Assembly: GCA_023333565.1 (NCBI GenBank)
Contig: JAJKFH010003504.1
Location: forward strand, 3,434,005 to 3,498,004
Reading direction: 5' to 3'
Length of the DNA stretch: 64,000 nucleotides
Source: Puffinus mauretanicus
Taxonomy: Eukaryota > Chordata > Aves > Procellariiformes > Procellariidae
In this document: piece after piece, positions 36,491 through 49,722 of the stretch
How the letters are laid out: the number at the start of each line of letters is the position of its first letter
Numbering within the stretch: the stretch's first letter is position 1
Made by a program: the position numbers and the translations under genes
The notes under the pieces: model-generated
Told to the model about the DNA's origin: nothing
Database searches by the model: none
What the model saw: only the letters and a program-made list of their open reading frames with translations

Positions 36491-38840
36491 TAGACTCTCT
36501 TAACATATATTCTTACTGCGACAGCACAGCGGGATGCTGATCTTCTGGGCACAACCATGTCACAAACAGTAATAACTGTCCCTGTGCCTCCTGTGGCGCA
36601 CGAAAGCCCACTGCCTATACATCACTTCTGAGTATGGACTATGATGCTGATGGAAGCATTGAGATTATCGCGTGGGTTAAGCACTGTAAGCATTCAAAGG
36701 TTTATCTTAGACCAGAGAAGTTATCGTGGATGACACTTTTCTGTTTATGTTCATCAAAACAAGTACTTTACGACTGTCTTCTTTAATTATATTGCAGATA
36801 ATTGTCATGCTGATTACAAGCACTTTACAGTGACTCTTTTGCAGTCACTGATACAATTTTTTAAAATCCATTGGCATTTTCTTGTGAACATCTGTCTGAA
36901 GTGCTGATTACAACATCCCCACTCAACTCTGTAGGGGGGAGCGGCAGGATTGCAGCCTAATGGACTGCATAGCCAGAAAAGCTAAAAAAAGGGGAAATGG
37001 CACAAATAGACAGAGGAAATAAAAAAGATGAAAATTTACATCCATAATGTAACTGGAATGATTTCACCATCATCATCCCAGGATGATTTCATGATCCTTT
37101 ATCACACCCTGGCAGTTACCCAGGTTGCCTTTCCCTCTTGAAACCTATGCTGTAAAATTGATGTTTTCTTTCTCACTCAGTTATTTTCATGCATGAAGGT
37201 TCCCACTATTATGTGGGTGCAAGAGGCACGCCCCACTTGGAGACCAAATCGTCTCATGCCACGGGCTGAGTTCACATGTAGTATTGGCACTTTCAGTGAG
37301 CAATTTGGGACTGGAGCACTTACAGGAATGCTCTTGATGTGCACATAACGGAAAGACCACCTTAATCAGATGCCTTGTACCATCTCAGGCCTGGATTAAC
37401 TGGAAGAGGTAGGATGAAATACTCTGGGCCCCTTAGCACTTAATGTGGAAGGGACACACACATGGCTATTAAACCCTTTGCTGGTTAAGGCTCTCTGTTT
37501 AACCGCGTAATGTTTCTCTTTAACAAACCAGTACCTGCTTTACAACAGTGTTTTAAAGCAGGCTAGGAAAACATGGCCAAATTTCTCAAAACTGACTGGT
37601 TAATTCCTCCCTTAAACCCACACATAGCACTTGAGGTCTACATTTACCATGCTCAGATCTGATGACGATCCAGTGGTGAGGTACTTTCATTCCTGAACCT
37701 CCGGACATTCTATTGCTCCCACCTACTTGGCAGATGGTGTTAATTAAAGGTGATCTAATGTTATAAATAGTTCACAATACTAATGTTAACTCTGGTGTAA
37801 CTCTTTTCATCTCCTTTTTTGTACTATGTCATGCCTTTGTGCTAAGGCTTCCTGTGACAGTTCAGTTTTTGAGGACAGAAACACAGCAGTGACATACCTT
37901 TGTCTGGTTATCACCATGAACACATTTGTTTAAGGAAACTTGTTGAGAATTTTACCCTAATTTAATTTAGTTTGCATTATAATGGGATTCAGCATTTGAA
38001 CTTGAATGTTTCATTTCAAATCAAACCCTTCCAAATCCTCTGTCTGCAGCTAAAGACACATCCTTTGGACAGCAGCCACCCTGTCCAGAAAAACAAAAGA
38101 TGCGAGGTACACAGTGCTGCCACGGTAAGGGATGGCATCAGGAGCATCAGGACAGAGACAACACAGTAATTACAGTGTGCTGATTAATATGAACAGAAAA
38201 CAGTGGATGGGATTAATATTAAGCAGACCAACACATGAACTAAATCTTCTTTTCTCCCTGCCTTTCTAATTGCTTCCTACTGTATTATCTGGCTCCAAAT
38301 ACCAAATTAAGACCTATATTTAAACTTTTCCCTAATGTACCCTACTTTATCTTCTTCTTCTTTCCTATTCTTTCACTGGTATTTCATTTTGCTGTCAGAA
38401 TGGCATACAGAAAAATGCTGCAATGATCAGGGAAATTCAGTGTGCAAGTGAACTAATGAAATTTTGCTGCTGCGTGTGCTTTGTTGGGCTTTTTTACTGT
38501 TTAAAGTGCTCTGCAAGAGCAGGGCCTATTCAAATATTCTTCTGATCTTCAGTAATACACAGAGAAGCACCCAAACAGACCAGATCTAGCTTTAAAACAA
38601 AACAAACATGGTAATTTGTCCAGCTACTGAAACCTCTGCTATGAATTAATTCCTATGCTGCAGCCTTGTTTGCTTCAGTTCAGTAGAGTATCCCTGGTTC
38701 CTGCAGCACTTGAATGGATTTTAAAAGCCTTGAAAATGGCATTTTTATGCTGTCAAATGGTAATGACTTTCCTTTGGCTAGTTCCCTTAATTAAAGGGAA
38801 GACGCAGAGCCAACAGCTGGAAATGAGGGGGCTATGGCTG
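36491..38840. other. Unassigned sequence
   Basis: No gene. The part around 36730-36880 is AT-rich, non-repetitive and has homeodomain-like cores; it could be conserved non-coding sequence, but this is unverified. Confidence 0.35.
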
Positions 38841-38885
38841 CGGCAGGGATTGCGGTTACCTCCCCGGGCGCGAGGGACGTGTGCG
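38841..38885. promoter_or_regulatory. Small CpG cluster
   Basis: Seven CpG dinucleotides occur in 45 bases, including CCCCGGGCGCGAGGGACGTG, against a strongly CpG-depleted background. It is too short for a standard CpG island. It could be an unmethylated regulatory patch, part of a first exon, or chance. Confidence 0.25.
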
Positions 38886-39439
38886 CAGCACAGGGAGGTG
38901 GGGGACTGCTGAGTCCAAATTGAAATTCTTGTTCCATAATTACTGTTCTGGAACGGAGTTATTTCTATATGTAAGTTTTAAGTCCTGCTGTCATGCTTTT
39001 CCCCAGATCACCAACAGTGCCTCTGGCTTTCCTCCATCATGCTCTTAAGGTCACAGACTGAGGATGGCTGTGAAAGAAGCCGCCTGAGAAAACACGGAGA
39101 TGCTGCAAGGTGTGGTGGGTCCAGAGGTGGTTCAGGAATGGATGGATGGATCATGGAAAAGAGGTCACAAACAGGCCAAAGGTGGGCCACGAGTGGTGTC
39201 AGAGAGGGAGGAGGTGGTGTCTGAGCTCCAGAGCAGGCGGTTGAACTCGGATTACTCACCCACTCATCACGGTTTGGAAACCTTGAGTGCTGCTACTGCG
39301 GAGCTCTCTTCTGGCTGGCACTCCCCATGTTCCTCATGAGCTCGTTATCAGGGTAGAGCACAGGCCTAATTACACTCTCCTGAATACGTATTTTTACCCT
39401 GTGCTGTACTGTGCCAGGGAGATACTGTGCCGGGCCCTT
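38886..39439. other. Unassigned, moderately GC-rich sequence
   Basis: Overlapping open frames on both strands at 39008-39339 reflect GC-rich composition; none has a recognisable domain. Confidence 0.4.
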
Positions 39440-39640
39440 AAATAGCCCCTTTCACTTCTATAGATGTTTGACAGCTGCTAATGCACTAAACCCAGCGCAG
39501 CGACGAGGGGGTTATTATTAGCCCCGTTGTGTAGAGAGGGGGAGACAAAATGCAAGAATCAAATTACTTTTCTCAAGTTGCAGAGAGCAAATGTGTCAGT
39601 GTTACTCCTGTGTCTAGGAGCTCTGGCTGTGGATTAGGAG
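39440..39640 (-). repeat. MIR/L2-tail-like remnant
   Basis: GGTTATTATTAGCCCCGTTG, GTAGAGAGGGGGAGAC, CTCAAGTTGCAGAGAGCAAA and TCTAGGAGCTCTGGCT follow the TATTATTATCCCCATTTTA, AGATGAGGAAACTGAG, CAAGGTCACACAGCTAG order of ancient MIR/L2 3' ends. Confidence 0.5.
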
Positions 39641-42365
39641 GGATTTGGACTTGGAGACACGAGTGAAAGCTCTCCTGCATTTATGTCCTTGTACTAAAGG
39701 CACTTGCAGGTTTGTACTAGAGGGTTAGTAAGAAAGAGCAACCTTTGGGCTTTCAGTTACCTCTGGCTGCTACTTGGGAGGCAACAGGGTGGTGGAGACG
39801 CTTTTCCATGCTCTTCCCTGGTCCTTTCCCACCCATGCAATGGCCACGGTCTTTCCAGAATTCCTCTAGGTAGAAATAATCAGTCAATGAGCTGTTATTC
39901 AAGAGAATTATTTTGAAAAATGGTCTAAGAAGTCAGAGGAAGAGCTGATAACCTTTCAGCAGATGAATTTTCTTACCCTTCTGGAAGGAGGCTTTTGGCT
40001 AAATGTTAGCCTGGTAATGAGTGGACCTCTGTGGAGAATGGGCATTTAAGTGCTTCACACATTTCTAAATAAAAGCTTTAAAATCCCAGTGATGGCCTAG
40101 GGCTTACCTCCAAAATAAAGCAATTAACAAAGAGCAGTCATAGAGCAACCACTGCAGCACTAATGGGCTGAACAACAAACTTTTACTTCCACTTTTTTTT
40201 CAGAGTATATCTGCAATTGTGGCTGGAGTTATGGGCGCTGCCTGTGAGGAACATCTGTGCCTGCAGCTGCCCTATGGGTTAAGAAAAGGTTAAAGAAAAG
40301 CAGGGTAGGGTATCAGTCTGACACCTTTTACCAGTTGTGTACTCTTCAGAAATCGTACTATGTGTAGATATCAAAGTTACTTGAGAAAAGGGTTGAATCT
40401 GGGATTTCCAGTTCACAGGTGGTAGGCACAGGTATGTCTGTACTCCGAAATGAAGGTGAATCACTGTTGTACATGAAGGGTGATCCTTCCTCAGCAGGAC
40501 TGGTAGGATCCCAGTGTGGTGCTTCCCCTCAAACTGCTAGCATTTAAAAGGAAATACAATGTTTATGTTATAATGTGTGTAAAGACAAGCGCTGAAAGAA
40601 GAACACAATCTTGTCTGTGGAAGGCTGCGAGTTTTTGCTTAAAGCAAAGTTACAGAATTTATATCCATCTTAATGCAGTTACTGGGAAGTTGAATTGCCA
40701 TTTTTAGTGAGAATAGAATTGAACTGTAGGCTGGTTTTTAGCCCCATATAGAAGGCAGTGCCTCCAGCATCTACGCTAATATCAGAGGGAAAATTCATTT
40801 CAGTTAGAATGCAAAGGAAGAAATTGGTTTCTTTAGTACAGTGAGAAGGCAACGAGAGAAGTGCAATAGAATGGAAATATTTAGTAAATGAAACACAAAA
40901 AGAATTTTTGTGCTTTAATATCAGCTATTTACTGCTTTGGCTCAGTGATCATTTTATGCACAAGGCAGTAATTTAATGTACTAGTGCACCACAATGTCAC
41001 AATGGGATTCCTATTTCTAGAGTCTATTGTTATGATGAATGACATCTATTTTAGCAAAGAAATGGTATCCTTGAATGAAGCTTGTTGTAGGTATTTTTAT
41101 CTTGACTTTACTGACAGATTGAGACATAATGATATTTAAAAAGAAATCTATATGCAATGCTTAGAGCCTTACTCCAAAACAAGGACAAATGCTGCCTCTG
41201 AAGATGATTGGATGTGGTGTCTGAGGCAAGCTAATATAGATGCTTCAGCACTTGCACACCATAAGGACCACCATCTGCATTCAACTGTAAATATAAATAA
41301 GTAAGAGTTTCTTCTAATCGGCCAATTTTTTTGACTTTACAGTCATTATAAGAAGGAAGTGTCTAATCTCGTTGGATGGTTGCAGGTTCTTTCTTCTGTT
41401 GTCTGGTCTGTGCTTGAAGGTTTGCAGTTCCGTAGGAACCAAGAGTCACTCCTGCCCTAGGAAGCCCATAGATGTCTTCTAGTGTCCTCTTGTGGAGGTA
41501 TTAGGAGGTTGGGTGGCAGAGTGAAAGGGCAGTCAAGGTGAAGGCTGCCAAGGCTTATCTTTCCTGCAGAAGTCTCCTTCTACTGCCAAGAGGAGAGGAA
41601 AACTGCCAAAAGTTTGATTTCAGTTTCTTTCAGCTTGATGCAACAGCTACCGAAGCAAGGAGCCCAAGGCACACTTTGATTGGAAAGGCAGCCATTCAGG
41701 ACATCAGAGATGTAATACCGACAGACAAATGAGATGCCAGAGACAGGGCCAGCTGCAAATAATATTGGCTGTTGGGAAGCAGGGGAGCTTTTTCATCTGT
41801 GTTGGAGGGCAGAGTCACTTTTACATTGATCAGGGATCAGATCTGGGTAATGCCTTGCGTGGGTGGGTGGGAAGCAAGAACTTCTGCATCTGTACATACT
41901 GGCTGCCTAAAATGTGACAGGTATAAAAATTCACGAAAGGCAAATCTAATGAATTAAAAAGCAAAGCTCACTGGAAGGAGAAAATAAAAATACAACAGAA
42001 AGACGAACAGGATGGTTAAGCATAACTCCTAGCTAGCTGTCCTCTCCGCCTTCAGCAGCAACACTGTAGGCAGAGTTTGTGATTCTCAGGGTGAACCTTC
42101 ACCCCTTCCTGATGGACAGCAAGCGCCCAGATAAAGCTGCCCCAGGACTTTCCCATGCCCATGCCAACTGAAGTCCAGTGCTCATTGCTCTCATCCAACC
42201 TATCACAGCAGGCTCTGCCACCTTCCCTTCATGGTCTCTGACTTTATTTGCTGCCTTAGCTTGGGGTGAACAATCACCCCAAACATATTTAGGCTTTGTT
42301 AGGTGACCCAGACGTTTAAACATTGTCAAGTCAATAACATTTCCTCTGCCTTTTGGAATGCAAGA
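39641..42365. other. Unassigned sequence
   Basis: No gene or clear repeat. The AT-rich stretch 40860-41070 is non-repetitive. Confidence 0.45.
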
Positions 42366-42434
42366 TTTTTTTCCTTTTTTTCTTTTTCCTTTTTCTTCTC
42401 CTTCACTCTTTCCTTTTCCTTTTGCTTTTTCTCC
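42366..42434 (+). repeat. Pyrimidine tract (TTTTTCC)n
   Basis: About 69 bases almost entirely of T and C, ending CTTTTTCTCCAG, which by itself is a strong acceptor-like sequence. Lys/Glu-rich and Phe/Ser-rich open frames across it (42099-42452 minus, 42303-42639 plus) are low-complexity artefacts. Confidence 0.8.
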
Positions 42435-43608
42435 AGAAAAACTCCCAAACATGCTAAAACTTATAATACAAATTCAGCTTTCTTCAGGCCTGCCCATTAG
42501 TCCCTTTCATTCCACTCCCTTTTCCACTACAAGATGCCAGAAAAATATTTGCATCCTTCTGGAGCTGTCTGGGAGGCAGGGGCACGTTTCTCTTTCAGGC
42601 CTCAGATACAAGAGACATCTCCATTTTGTCCATCTCTAGCCCATAGGGAATTCAGGCCCGTCCATTACCAAGATCTGACCTTTTAAGGTGATGTCTACAT
42701 TAGCAATTCCTGCAGCGTAATAAGAGCATATCTATAAAGCAAAATAGCTGATGCTGAGGATCTGATACCTGCACTGTACAAGCTTGGGGGAGTTTTGCTT
42801 CGTAACTGTAATATATACCCAGAAATTAGGCACCCATTAGTGACTGGAATGCATTAAGAATGCATCCATTGTGTGTAACTTATTGGCTTAGTTTCATCTG
42901 GAAAAAATATCTAGTTGACTCACTGAGAGACCACTTCACCATGTGAATTAAAACATGGCATGTGGGGACAATCAGAAGATAGCCTTCAAAAGCACAGTTT
43001 GAAACTAATGAATTTGCACCCAAACCCATATTCCAAGCTGGAGGGAAAACCCATATGAGTGTCCATTCAACTCCTCTGCTGCTCTCATCAGAGAGCTGCC
43101 CTGCACCGGTCTGGTGACATGACCTCCCTACCATCTCTCGTTGCAAAGCCTTTGTTAATGGCATGACTAAGGAACAAGGGTTCCTCTTCAGCAGATGCAT
43201 TTTTTTAAAAAAGAGGTATCAACTCCCTTCTAGCTCCTTTTTCTTTCAGTTGGTGACCCCTGGAGACTCATGTAGAAGCCTCACGAGGCTTGTATGTAGG
43301 AAGGTATTGTAAATGAAATCTTCCCACAGGGATATTTTCCTCATTTCACAGACAGCTGGTGACAGAGAGCCCCAGCCTTTATGAAACTTTTGCCTGCTCC
43401 TTGTTCACCCAATCATGGTGGTAACAAACACTGCTCCCATGAGCAGCGATCCCACACTTTCACTGACTCAGGCCACAACTCTGAATAAGGATGTGCTGGG
43501 AGTGGTTCCCTGCTTTCCTCTCTTTTTAATCTATTTTTGTTTTTCACGTGTCACCGTCCTTCCCATTGTTAAACTTAACATTTTGCTGCATGCAAGAAGG
43601 GAAGAAAA
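42435..43608. other. Unassigned sequence
   Basis: Nothing recognisable. Confidence 0.5.
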
Positions 43609-43869
43609 TTAGGGGTGAAGAATTAGGCCAGCTAATGTAAAGCAAGTTACCAATCCAGTTAAAAAGATACCTTTATTGCATTCAATTAAAATAAAAGGAA
43701 GAATTAATAATGCAGCTAAAATACTAATGTGTGGGCCATTCCATTCCAGAGCTGCCACTCTTACCCAGGCTTTTAACATCTCCCTGGTAAAGCCTGGATT
43801 TTCTGGGAGTGCAGACCTGTTTTCTTTAGGTAAGAGAGGAGTTGCCCCAGTGTCCCAAGTTCCCATCAC
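43609..43869 (-). other. Hydrophobic 86-codon open frame of unknown nature
   Basis: The C-terminal half reads as two membrane-spanning stretches (ILAALLILPFILIE and GIFLTGLVTCFTLAGLIL) separated by CNKG, a layout reminiscent of TM2-TM3 in claudin/PMP22-like four-helix proteins. No clear acceptor lies upstream, the plus strand is equally open, and the sequence is AT-rich, which favours hydrophobic codons. I would not call it a gene without conservation evidence. Confidence 0.15.
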
Positions 43870-45189
43870 AAGCAGGCTGATGTTGACGATGTTGATTTCT
43901 TCTTCTTCTGATCCTTCTCTGTTTTGGGGTTCACATGAGATTATTTTTACACTGCTTTCCCATTATTCTACAATATAATATTACGCATACTCATGGTCAA
44001 TTTTGTTTACTCATGGTCATTTGCTGGAGTTTTCTGTATATGCTAAGGCCAATTTTTACCATATACACCATGGCAAACCATGACAATACAATTCAGTTAG
44101 ACAAGACGCAACAATTCTCCATTGAGACTGAGGTTAAGGGTAGTGCATAAGGCCTCTGGTTAAGCTGTAGCCAACCGAACATTTTTAATGTTAAACTGTA
44201 GATGCCCAACTGCTTTGCCAAAGCAGCAAGCAAAACAGGTTAAGGCAAGTGTTTAGGCTAGGATAAATCCTCAGAGTCTGTGGCCTGTTACTAGCAATGA
44301 CAAGCCCATGTGTCCTGGTCTACTGTGCTCCGCTACAGTGTCAGTGTCGTCAATGTATTGAAGCAGAAATGAAACTTTATGCAAGTCAGTCCAAATACTA
44401 AATATCCACTAGCAGAAGAACTTCCAAACTTGCAAGACCAGGAAGTAAAAACTAACAACTGGAAGCTGTTTTAGCTGTCTTTGATTTACAGCTTTTAGAG
44501 GGTTTATAATAGCTCTATAATAACCCCTGGTGCTTTGCTTTTGCTTTCACACACTCATGCACACATAGAAACCTTCATCCTCTGATGTCTGAGACTACTG
44601 GGATTCATTAGTGAGAGTATTCATCTTGTTAAGGATGCATTAATAGCACCCACTGTAAGTATTAATCTGCTGTTGTCAAGTGATAATTGCAGAAGATGGT
44701 GATTGCATCAACCTTCACCAAGTTCAGCAGATGGAAAAGTCCTTGCACCCTTGCTTTAGGCACTCGCAGTTGCAGAGTATTTTTGTGTTTTCAATCAGGT
44801 TAAAAGCCTGTGACACATTTCAGATTACAAAGAACCATAAAACTTCTCTTTTTCTTGTTTCCTAACTGCAGATAAAAATAATTTTTAGAAACTGATCGCA
44901 TCCAACACAGATCTGGTGGGCTGGAGTATTCCTGGATCCCAAATGATAGAGGAGAAAACTCAGAGAGAGGGTAAAAAAAGGTCTCCTAACAAGTGACATT
45001 TGCTTCAGGTATGATAAGCAGCATCAGGCCCAATGGAGGAACATATTTGACCTTTAAACAGGCATTTTAGGTCCAATTCCTCATAGAAAGTAGATGTCTG
45101 CATCCAAACTAGCCATCTACTCTGCAGTCCACAGTAAGAAAGGCACTCACAGACCAAGATTCATCCCACACTGAAGAAAACATCTAGAA
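43870..45189. other. Unassigned sequence
   Basis: No gene or clear repeat. Confidence 0.5.
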
Positions 45190-45194
45190 CAGTA

Positions 45195-45770
45195 TATTGG
45201 GTCTGACTGGGATGGAGTTAACTTACCCCATAGCAGCCCTCATAGTGCCGTATTTGTGTTTGTAGCGAGAGCAGTGTTGATACCACACCAGTGTTTTGGC
45301 TACTGTTGAGTAGTGCTTGCACAGCATCAAGGTTGTCTATTTAACTGACCCCCAAAGGCCAGTAGTCTGTGGGTGGGCAAAAGGTTGGGAGTGGAGATAG
45401 CCAAGGTAGCTGACCCAAACTGACCAAAGGGATATTCCATACCATATGATGTCGTGCTTAGCAGTAAAAGCTAGGAGAAAGGAGGAGCTCGGTGAGGGGT
45501 GTTATTCGTTATTAGGGCATTTATCTTCCGAAGCAACCACGATGCGTACCAAGGTCCTACTTCCCAGGAAGTGGCTGTACATTGCCAGCTGATGGGAAGT
45601 AGAGAATATTTTTTTGCTTTTCTTTGCTTCTGTGCATGGCCTTTGTTTTTCTTTATTAAACCACCTTTATCTTGACCCATCATCTTATTTACTCCCCCTG
45701 TCCCTCTGAGGAAAGGGAGTGAGAGAGCGGCTTGGTGGGCACCTGGCAGCTAGCCAAGGTCAACCTACCA
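45195..45770 (+). mobile_element. Solo LTR, ERVL-type, diverged
   Basis: It begins TATTGGGTCTGACTGGGATG (expected TG mutated to TA) and ends GGTCAACCTACCA. Flanks CAGTA (45190-45194) and CAGTC (45771-45775) are a probable 5-bp duplication with one mismatch. It shares with the LTR at 12579 the block CTGACC..AACTGACCAAAGGGATATTCCATACCATATGA (in parts) and a TAAAAG (45465-45470) at the same spacing, and it has an ATTAAA (45656) downstream. About 576 bp, nearly the same length as the other copy. Confidence 0.88.
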
Positions 45771-45775
45771 CAGTC

Positions 45776-46990
45776 AGGTGAATCGTGCCTAGAAGTGCCA
45801 GCTTCTTCTAGGCCAGTTCAGATATGGGTATCTACACTAAGGTAAGATGAATCCCACCCTCTACATCCATTCTGACTTCCTGATTAAGAACTGAGTCGCT
45901 TCATCTCTGTTATCAATTCCTCTTAAGTTATGATGTGAACCACCCTTCTACCGGCATGGTAGCAGTCCTACTCAGGTCAGCAGGACTGCACCAGCTCACA
46001 ACCAGATCAGCTTAACAGCAATGTTGGATATTGTTAGTGGACCCATTGCTGTGGATGATTAGCACTATAAGCCTTAGTTTCCCTGTGTGGAATGAGTGTT
46101 GATTCATAATTACTAGCCAGTGAAGTCAACTAATGAAAAATGTTACTCTGATTCTTCCCAGAAATAATTACCTATGTTTGTCCAAGGCAGAGGATCCCAT
46201 TTCTTCCAGAAATGTTATGGTAAAGCTTTATTCTCAGATATTTTTTTTTCTAAAAGCCAAGTAGCCTTTTCAGTTAGAATTTAGGAAGGAAAACAATTTT
46301 TTTTAATAATTCCAATCTGACTGGTATTCCAATTTCTACCTGACATTATTTCTCAACAGACGAAGCCAGTCTGTCAAAATGGTCTTACAAAGAAACAGGC
46401 AATAACCAATTTCTGGCACTCAAATGCAAGCTTTCTTTTAGCTAAGCTTCAGAAAAATGAAATACCAAGAAGTAGAGGTTTATATGTCAGCAAACGGGAA
46501 TCCTATATATTGACAATTTTGAGGGACTCTTTGAGAAAAAAAGCAGTACAAGGACTGGTCTCTGGGAATTGTTTCTGGTAATGCTCAAGCCTGAATAGCA
46601 TTAAAGGAGAGCATTTCGCAATTTCTCTTATGCAGCCAACTGTGAAGTTTTCATTTCTAGGTTAGTTTTTTCATCAATTCCTTAATTAAAAGTAATCAGA
46701 AGACAGCTAAACATTTTGTGGTCTCATATTAGAAACCCACATGCAAATTTAGCATAGAATAACAATTTTATTCCTTCAGTAAGCAATAGTTGCCTTGCAA
46801 TTTCAGGCTTGGAAGTTTTAGAATCATTGTAGGATTCTACAGCAATACAAAGTAATCGCCTTATAGGAGCTAAGTGCTTTAGACACAACAGGACAAATTT
46901 GAATACGAAGATGCTTACATTGCTGAATTTTTATGAAAATGAAAATGATCTGAAGCTACACACAAGGTATGTCACCCTGCAGAGTTAGCT
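45776..46990. other. Unassigned sequence
   Basis: Nothing recognisable. Confidence 0.5.
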
Positions 46991-47158
46991 AAGGCTTTAA
47001 GTTGAGTCCCCATCCCTGGAAGTATTTAAAAGACATGTAGATGAGGCGCTTAGAGACATAGTTTAGCGGGCATGGTGGTGTTGAGTTGATGGTTGGACTC
47101 AATGATCTTAGAGGTCTTTTCCAACCTTAATGATTCTATGATTCTATGATTCTATGAT
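46991..47158 (+). mobile_element. CR1 LINE 3' end
   Basis: GAGTCCCCATCCCTGGAAGT, AGACATGTAGATGAGGCGCT, GGTTGGACTCAATGATCTTA and four ATTCTATG/GATTCTATG octamers ending at 47158. The sequence is the sense complement of the 3' end at 26816 and little diverged. Confidence 0.95.
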
Positions 47159-49556
47159 AAAGATCCCACTGTTTATTTCAGCTGGCATGTGCCTGATTTG
47201 CAGTGGAGATGAAGATAAAATCACTCCAGTGGCATCTGATACTTACTCTACCTTCCCAGAAGAACAGACAAGAAAATATTCATACACGTACCCAAGTTTC
47301 AGCACCCAAGAGATCCTTTGGGTATGCCCTGAGAAGCTCTACCAACATTGAGGAGCGAACTTAGCACACAAAGGTATACCAAATTATATATAGATAGTGG
47401 CTAGGTTTAACAGTGTCCCACTCTAGAGATGTTAACTCTGCTGCCAAGGCATAATTTAGAAAAGCACCATGTAGGTATTCCCTATATTTGGGGATGTATG
47501 ACGGGATTGTACCCAGGTATAAACTCAGGAATCTGAAGAGACGATCATAGCAAAGCCCTCTTGCAGGAATGCAGCATGACCACCCATGGCCCTTTACTAT
47601 GTTACAGACATGAGATTTGGTGCTGGAAAAATAGGGGTGTAGGCAAACCTCCCTGCCTACTGTGCCTCACTAAGGACCATGTCCTGACACATCAGTGGAG
47701 AATTGTCCTATTCATCCTTTTCCAGTGCCAAAGCCCATGAACATATTTAACCAAAAACCTTCTGAACCTGCAAGCTCTTCCTGTTTCCACATTCCAGCTT
47801 GTGCTGGACCCTGAACAGAGCACTTTTTGATGAACTAGTTTTGCCTGCAACAGGTCTACTATTAGAGCTAGCACAGATGGCCAGTGATATCCTAGTTAGC
47901 ATTTTGAGACCCACTTTGTATTTAGAAGTCTAGTTTCACATCAGAGCAAAGATTCATCACAACAAAAATTTCTAAATTAATTCATTTAAAGCTTCTATTT
48001 TTAATGGGGAAATGGAACCAATATAGGTTTCAAGAGATTTCAGGCTGTGGAAAACAGTCATCTCTCTAGTGAAAAAGAGAGAGCAAATTTTCCAAACTAA
48101 TTTCCCTACCTTTCTCACAAGCTGTATCTCCTGCTGCCTGCACAGGGGAGGAGAGGTTGGTAAGTTTATCCTGCCTGAAAATCTCACATATGGTTCTGAG
48201 CATCTCTTGTGCAAATAGCTCTCCTCTGACTGAAGGGCTCTTCTAACACTTCACAGCTCAGCTGGCTGGAGAACTTCTCACTTCCATCCTAGATAACTAG
48301 GTTGTGCATGGTCTCCCATCCAACCTGGCCTTTTACCTTATCAACTCTCCTCTAACACCGATGTTTCCCAGATTAAGCATTCCAATTTACAGACATCTGA
48401 CTTGCCTCAAACTGTCCTCAATTTGTTAATGGTTGAAATATGCCCAGCTTGTGGGACAATATATGTCTCTAACATCCCACCACTGTGGCAAAATAACAAA
48501 GGCAGCAGTAGAGAGCGGAATTTATGCTTGCTATGTCTGTAACCTCCTTCAGTCCCAATACTAGCAGTATTATGCCTGTGCCAGCTTGCAGTAGATAATT
48601 AGCATGATCTCATCCAAGCATGCAGAATGTGTTTATCCACTTAAACGGTTTGCTTCCTTCAAGAAATATTTAACCCACAGAAATTGCAGACATTGAATAT
48701 TTCCAAAACTAAACTCTTTCTTACATTCACAAATCATCTGTGGTCTACTTCTATAGTATTACATATTCTATTCAAGAACAACACATTATGTGTGTTTATA
48801 CCCCTTTTTTGTGCAATAATTGGTATTCACAATTAGGTGTGATACAAATTAAATAAGTTAAATCAAATTATATTAATATTTGTAATTCAGAAAAACAGAG
48901 GCTAATGAATTTATCAGATAAAGATAGAGGAATTTGTCTTCTCAAACATATAAAAAAATCCTTTTTCTGTGTAAAATTATTTTTCTGAGGTTGTGATTGA
49001 AGAAGACATCTGTTATTCAAGCAAATGAGCACATATTTCAGTTAAGCCACTGGCATCAACTGATTTAAGTATATCCCCTAACAGATATGGGATGTAAGAG
49101 AATGCTTATCTGCTCCATGATTGAGGGCCTGTATTTTCATATAAGTGCTTAGAAGGAGCTTTATCCAGGAAAATGAGTGCCAATCACAGATACCACCAAG
49201 AATATTCACTCTGTGAGCAAAGCTGCCTGAAAAACATACAGCTGTAGACCCAAAGTAGAAAAAGTTTCATTTTAAGTTGTCTAAATGATGACAGTTTTTT
49301 AATCCGAGCTATAGAACTAAAGTGTGTGGCCAAAAATACAAATCTAAATGTAAAGAGCTCTCTAGTGCCTTCGGGCATGGAAACTACCTACCTGCTATTT
49401 CTAGGACCATTTCTTAGAACAACATCATGGGTTTGACCATAGGAATACAATTTCTGACTTTAAAATAATGTTGCACAAACAATTTTGGTTACTTCTGAAG
49501 GGAAGAAGAGGCAAAGCAAATTTTCTAAGAAATCTTAAACAACTGAGAAAGAGTCA
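47159..49556. other. Unassigned sequence
   Basis: No gene or clear repeat. Confidence 0.5.
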
Positions 49557-49722
49557 ATAAAAGCTACTCAGAGGGGTTGTGGAACTTCCATACTTGGAGT
49601 TACTCAAAATCTTCCCAGATGGCCCTGAGCAACCTGCTTTAGAGGACCCTGCTTTAGGCAGAGGTGGTGAACTGGCAGTCTCCAGAGGTCTATTCCAACT
49701 TCAAGCTATTCTATGATTTTAT
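49557..49722 (+). mobile_element. CR1 LINE 3' end, old
   Basis: AGAGGGGTTGTGGAACTTCC, CCCTGAGCAACCTGCTTTAG and CTCCAGAGGTCTATTCCAAC with terminal TTCTATGATTTT are the sense 3' end of an older CR1 subfamily. Confidence 0.9.

Noticed and set aside
42099..42452. Lys/Glu/Gly-rich 117-codon minus-strand frame
   Set aside because: Most of its charge comes from the pyrimidine tract at 42366-42434; no splice or start context.
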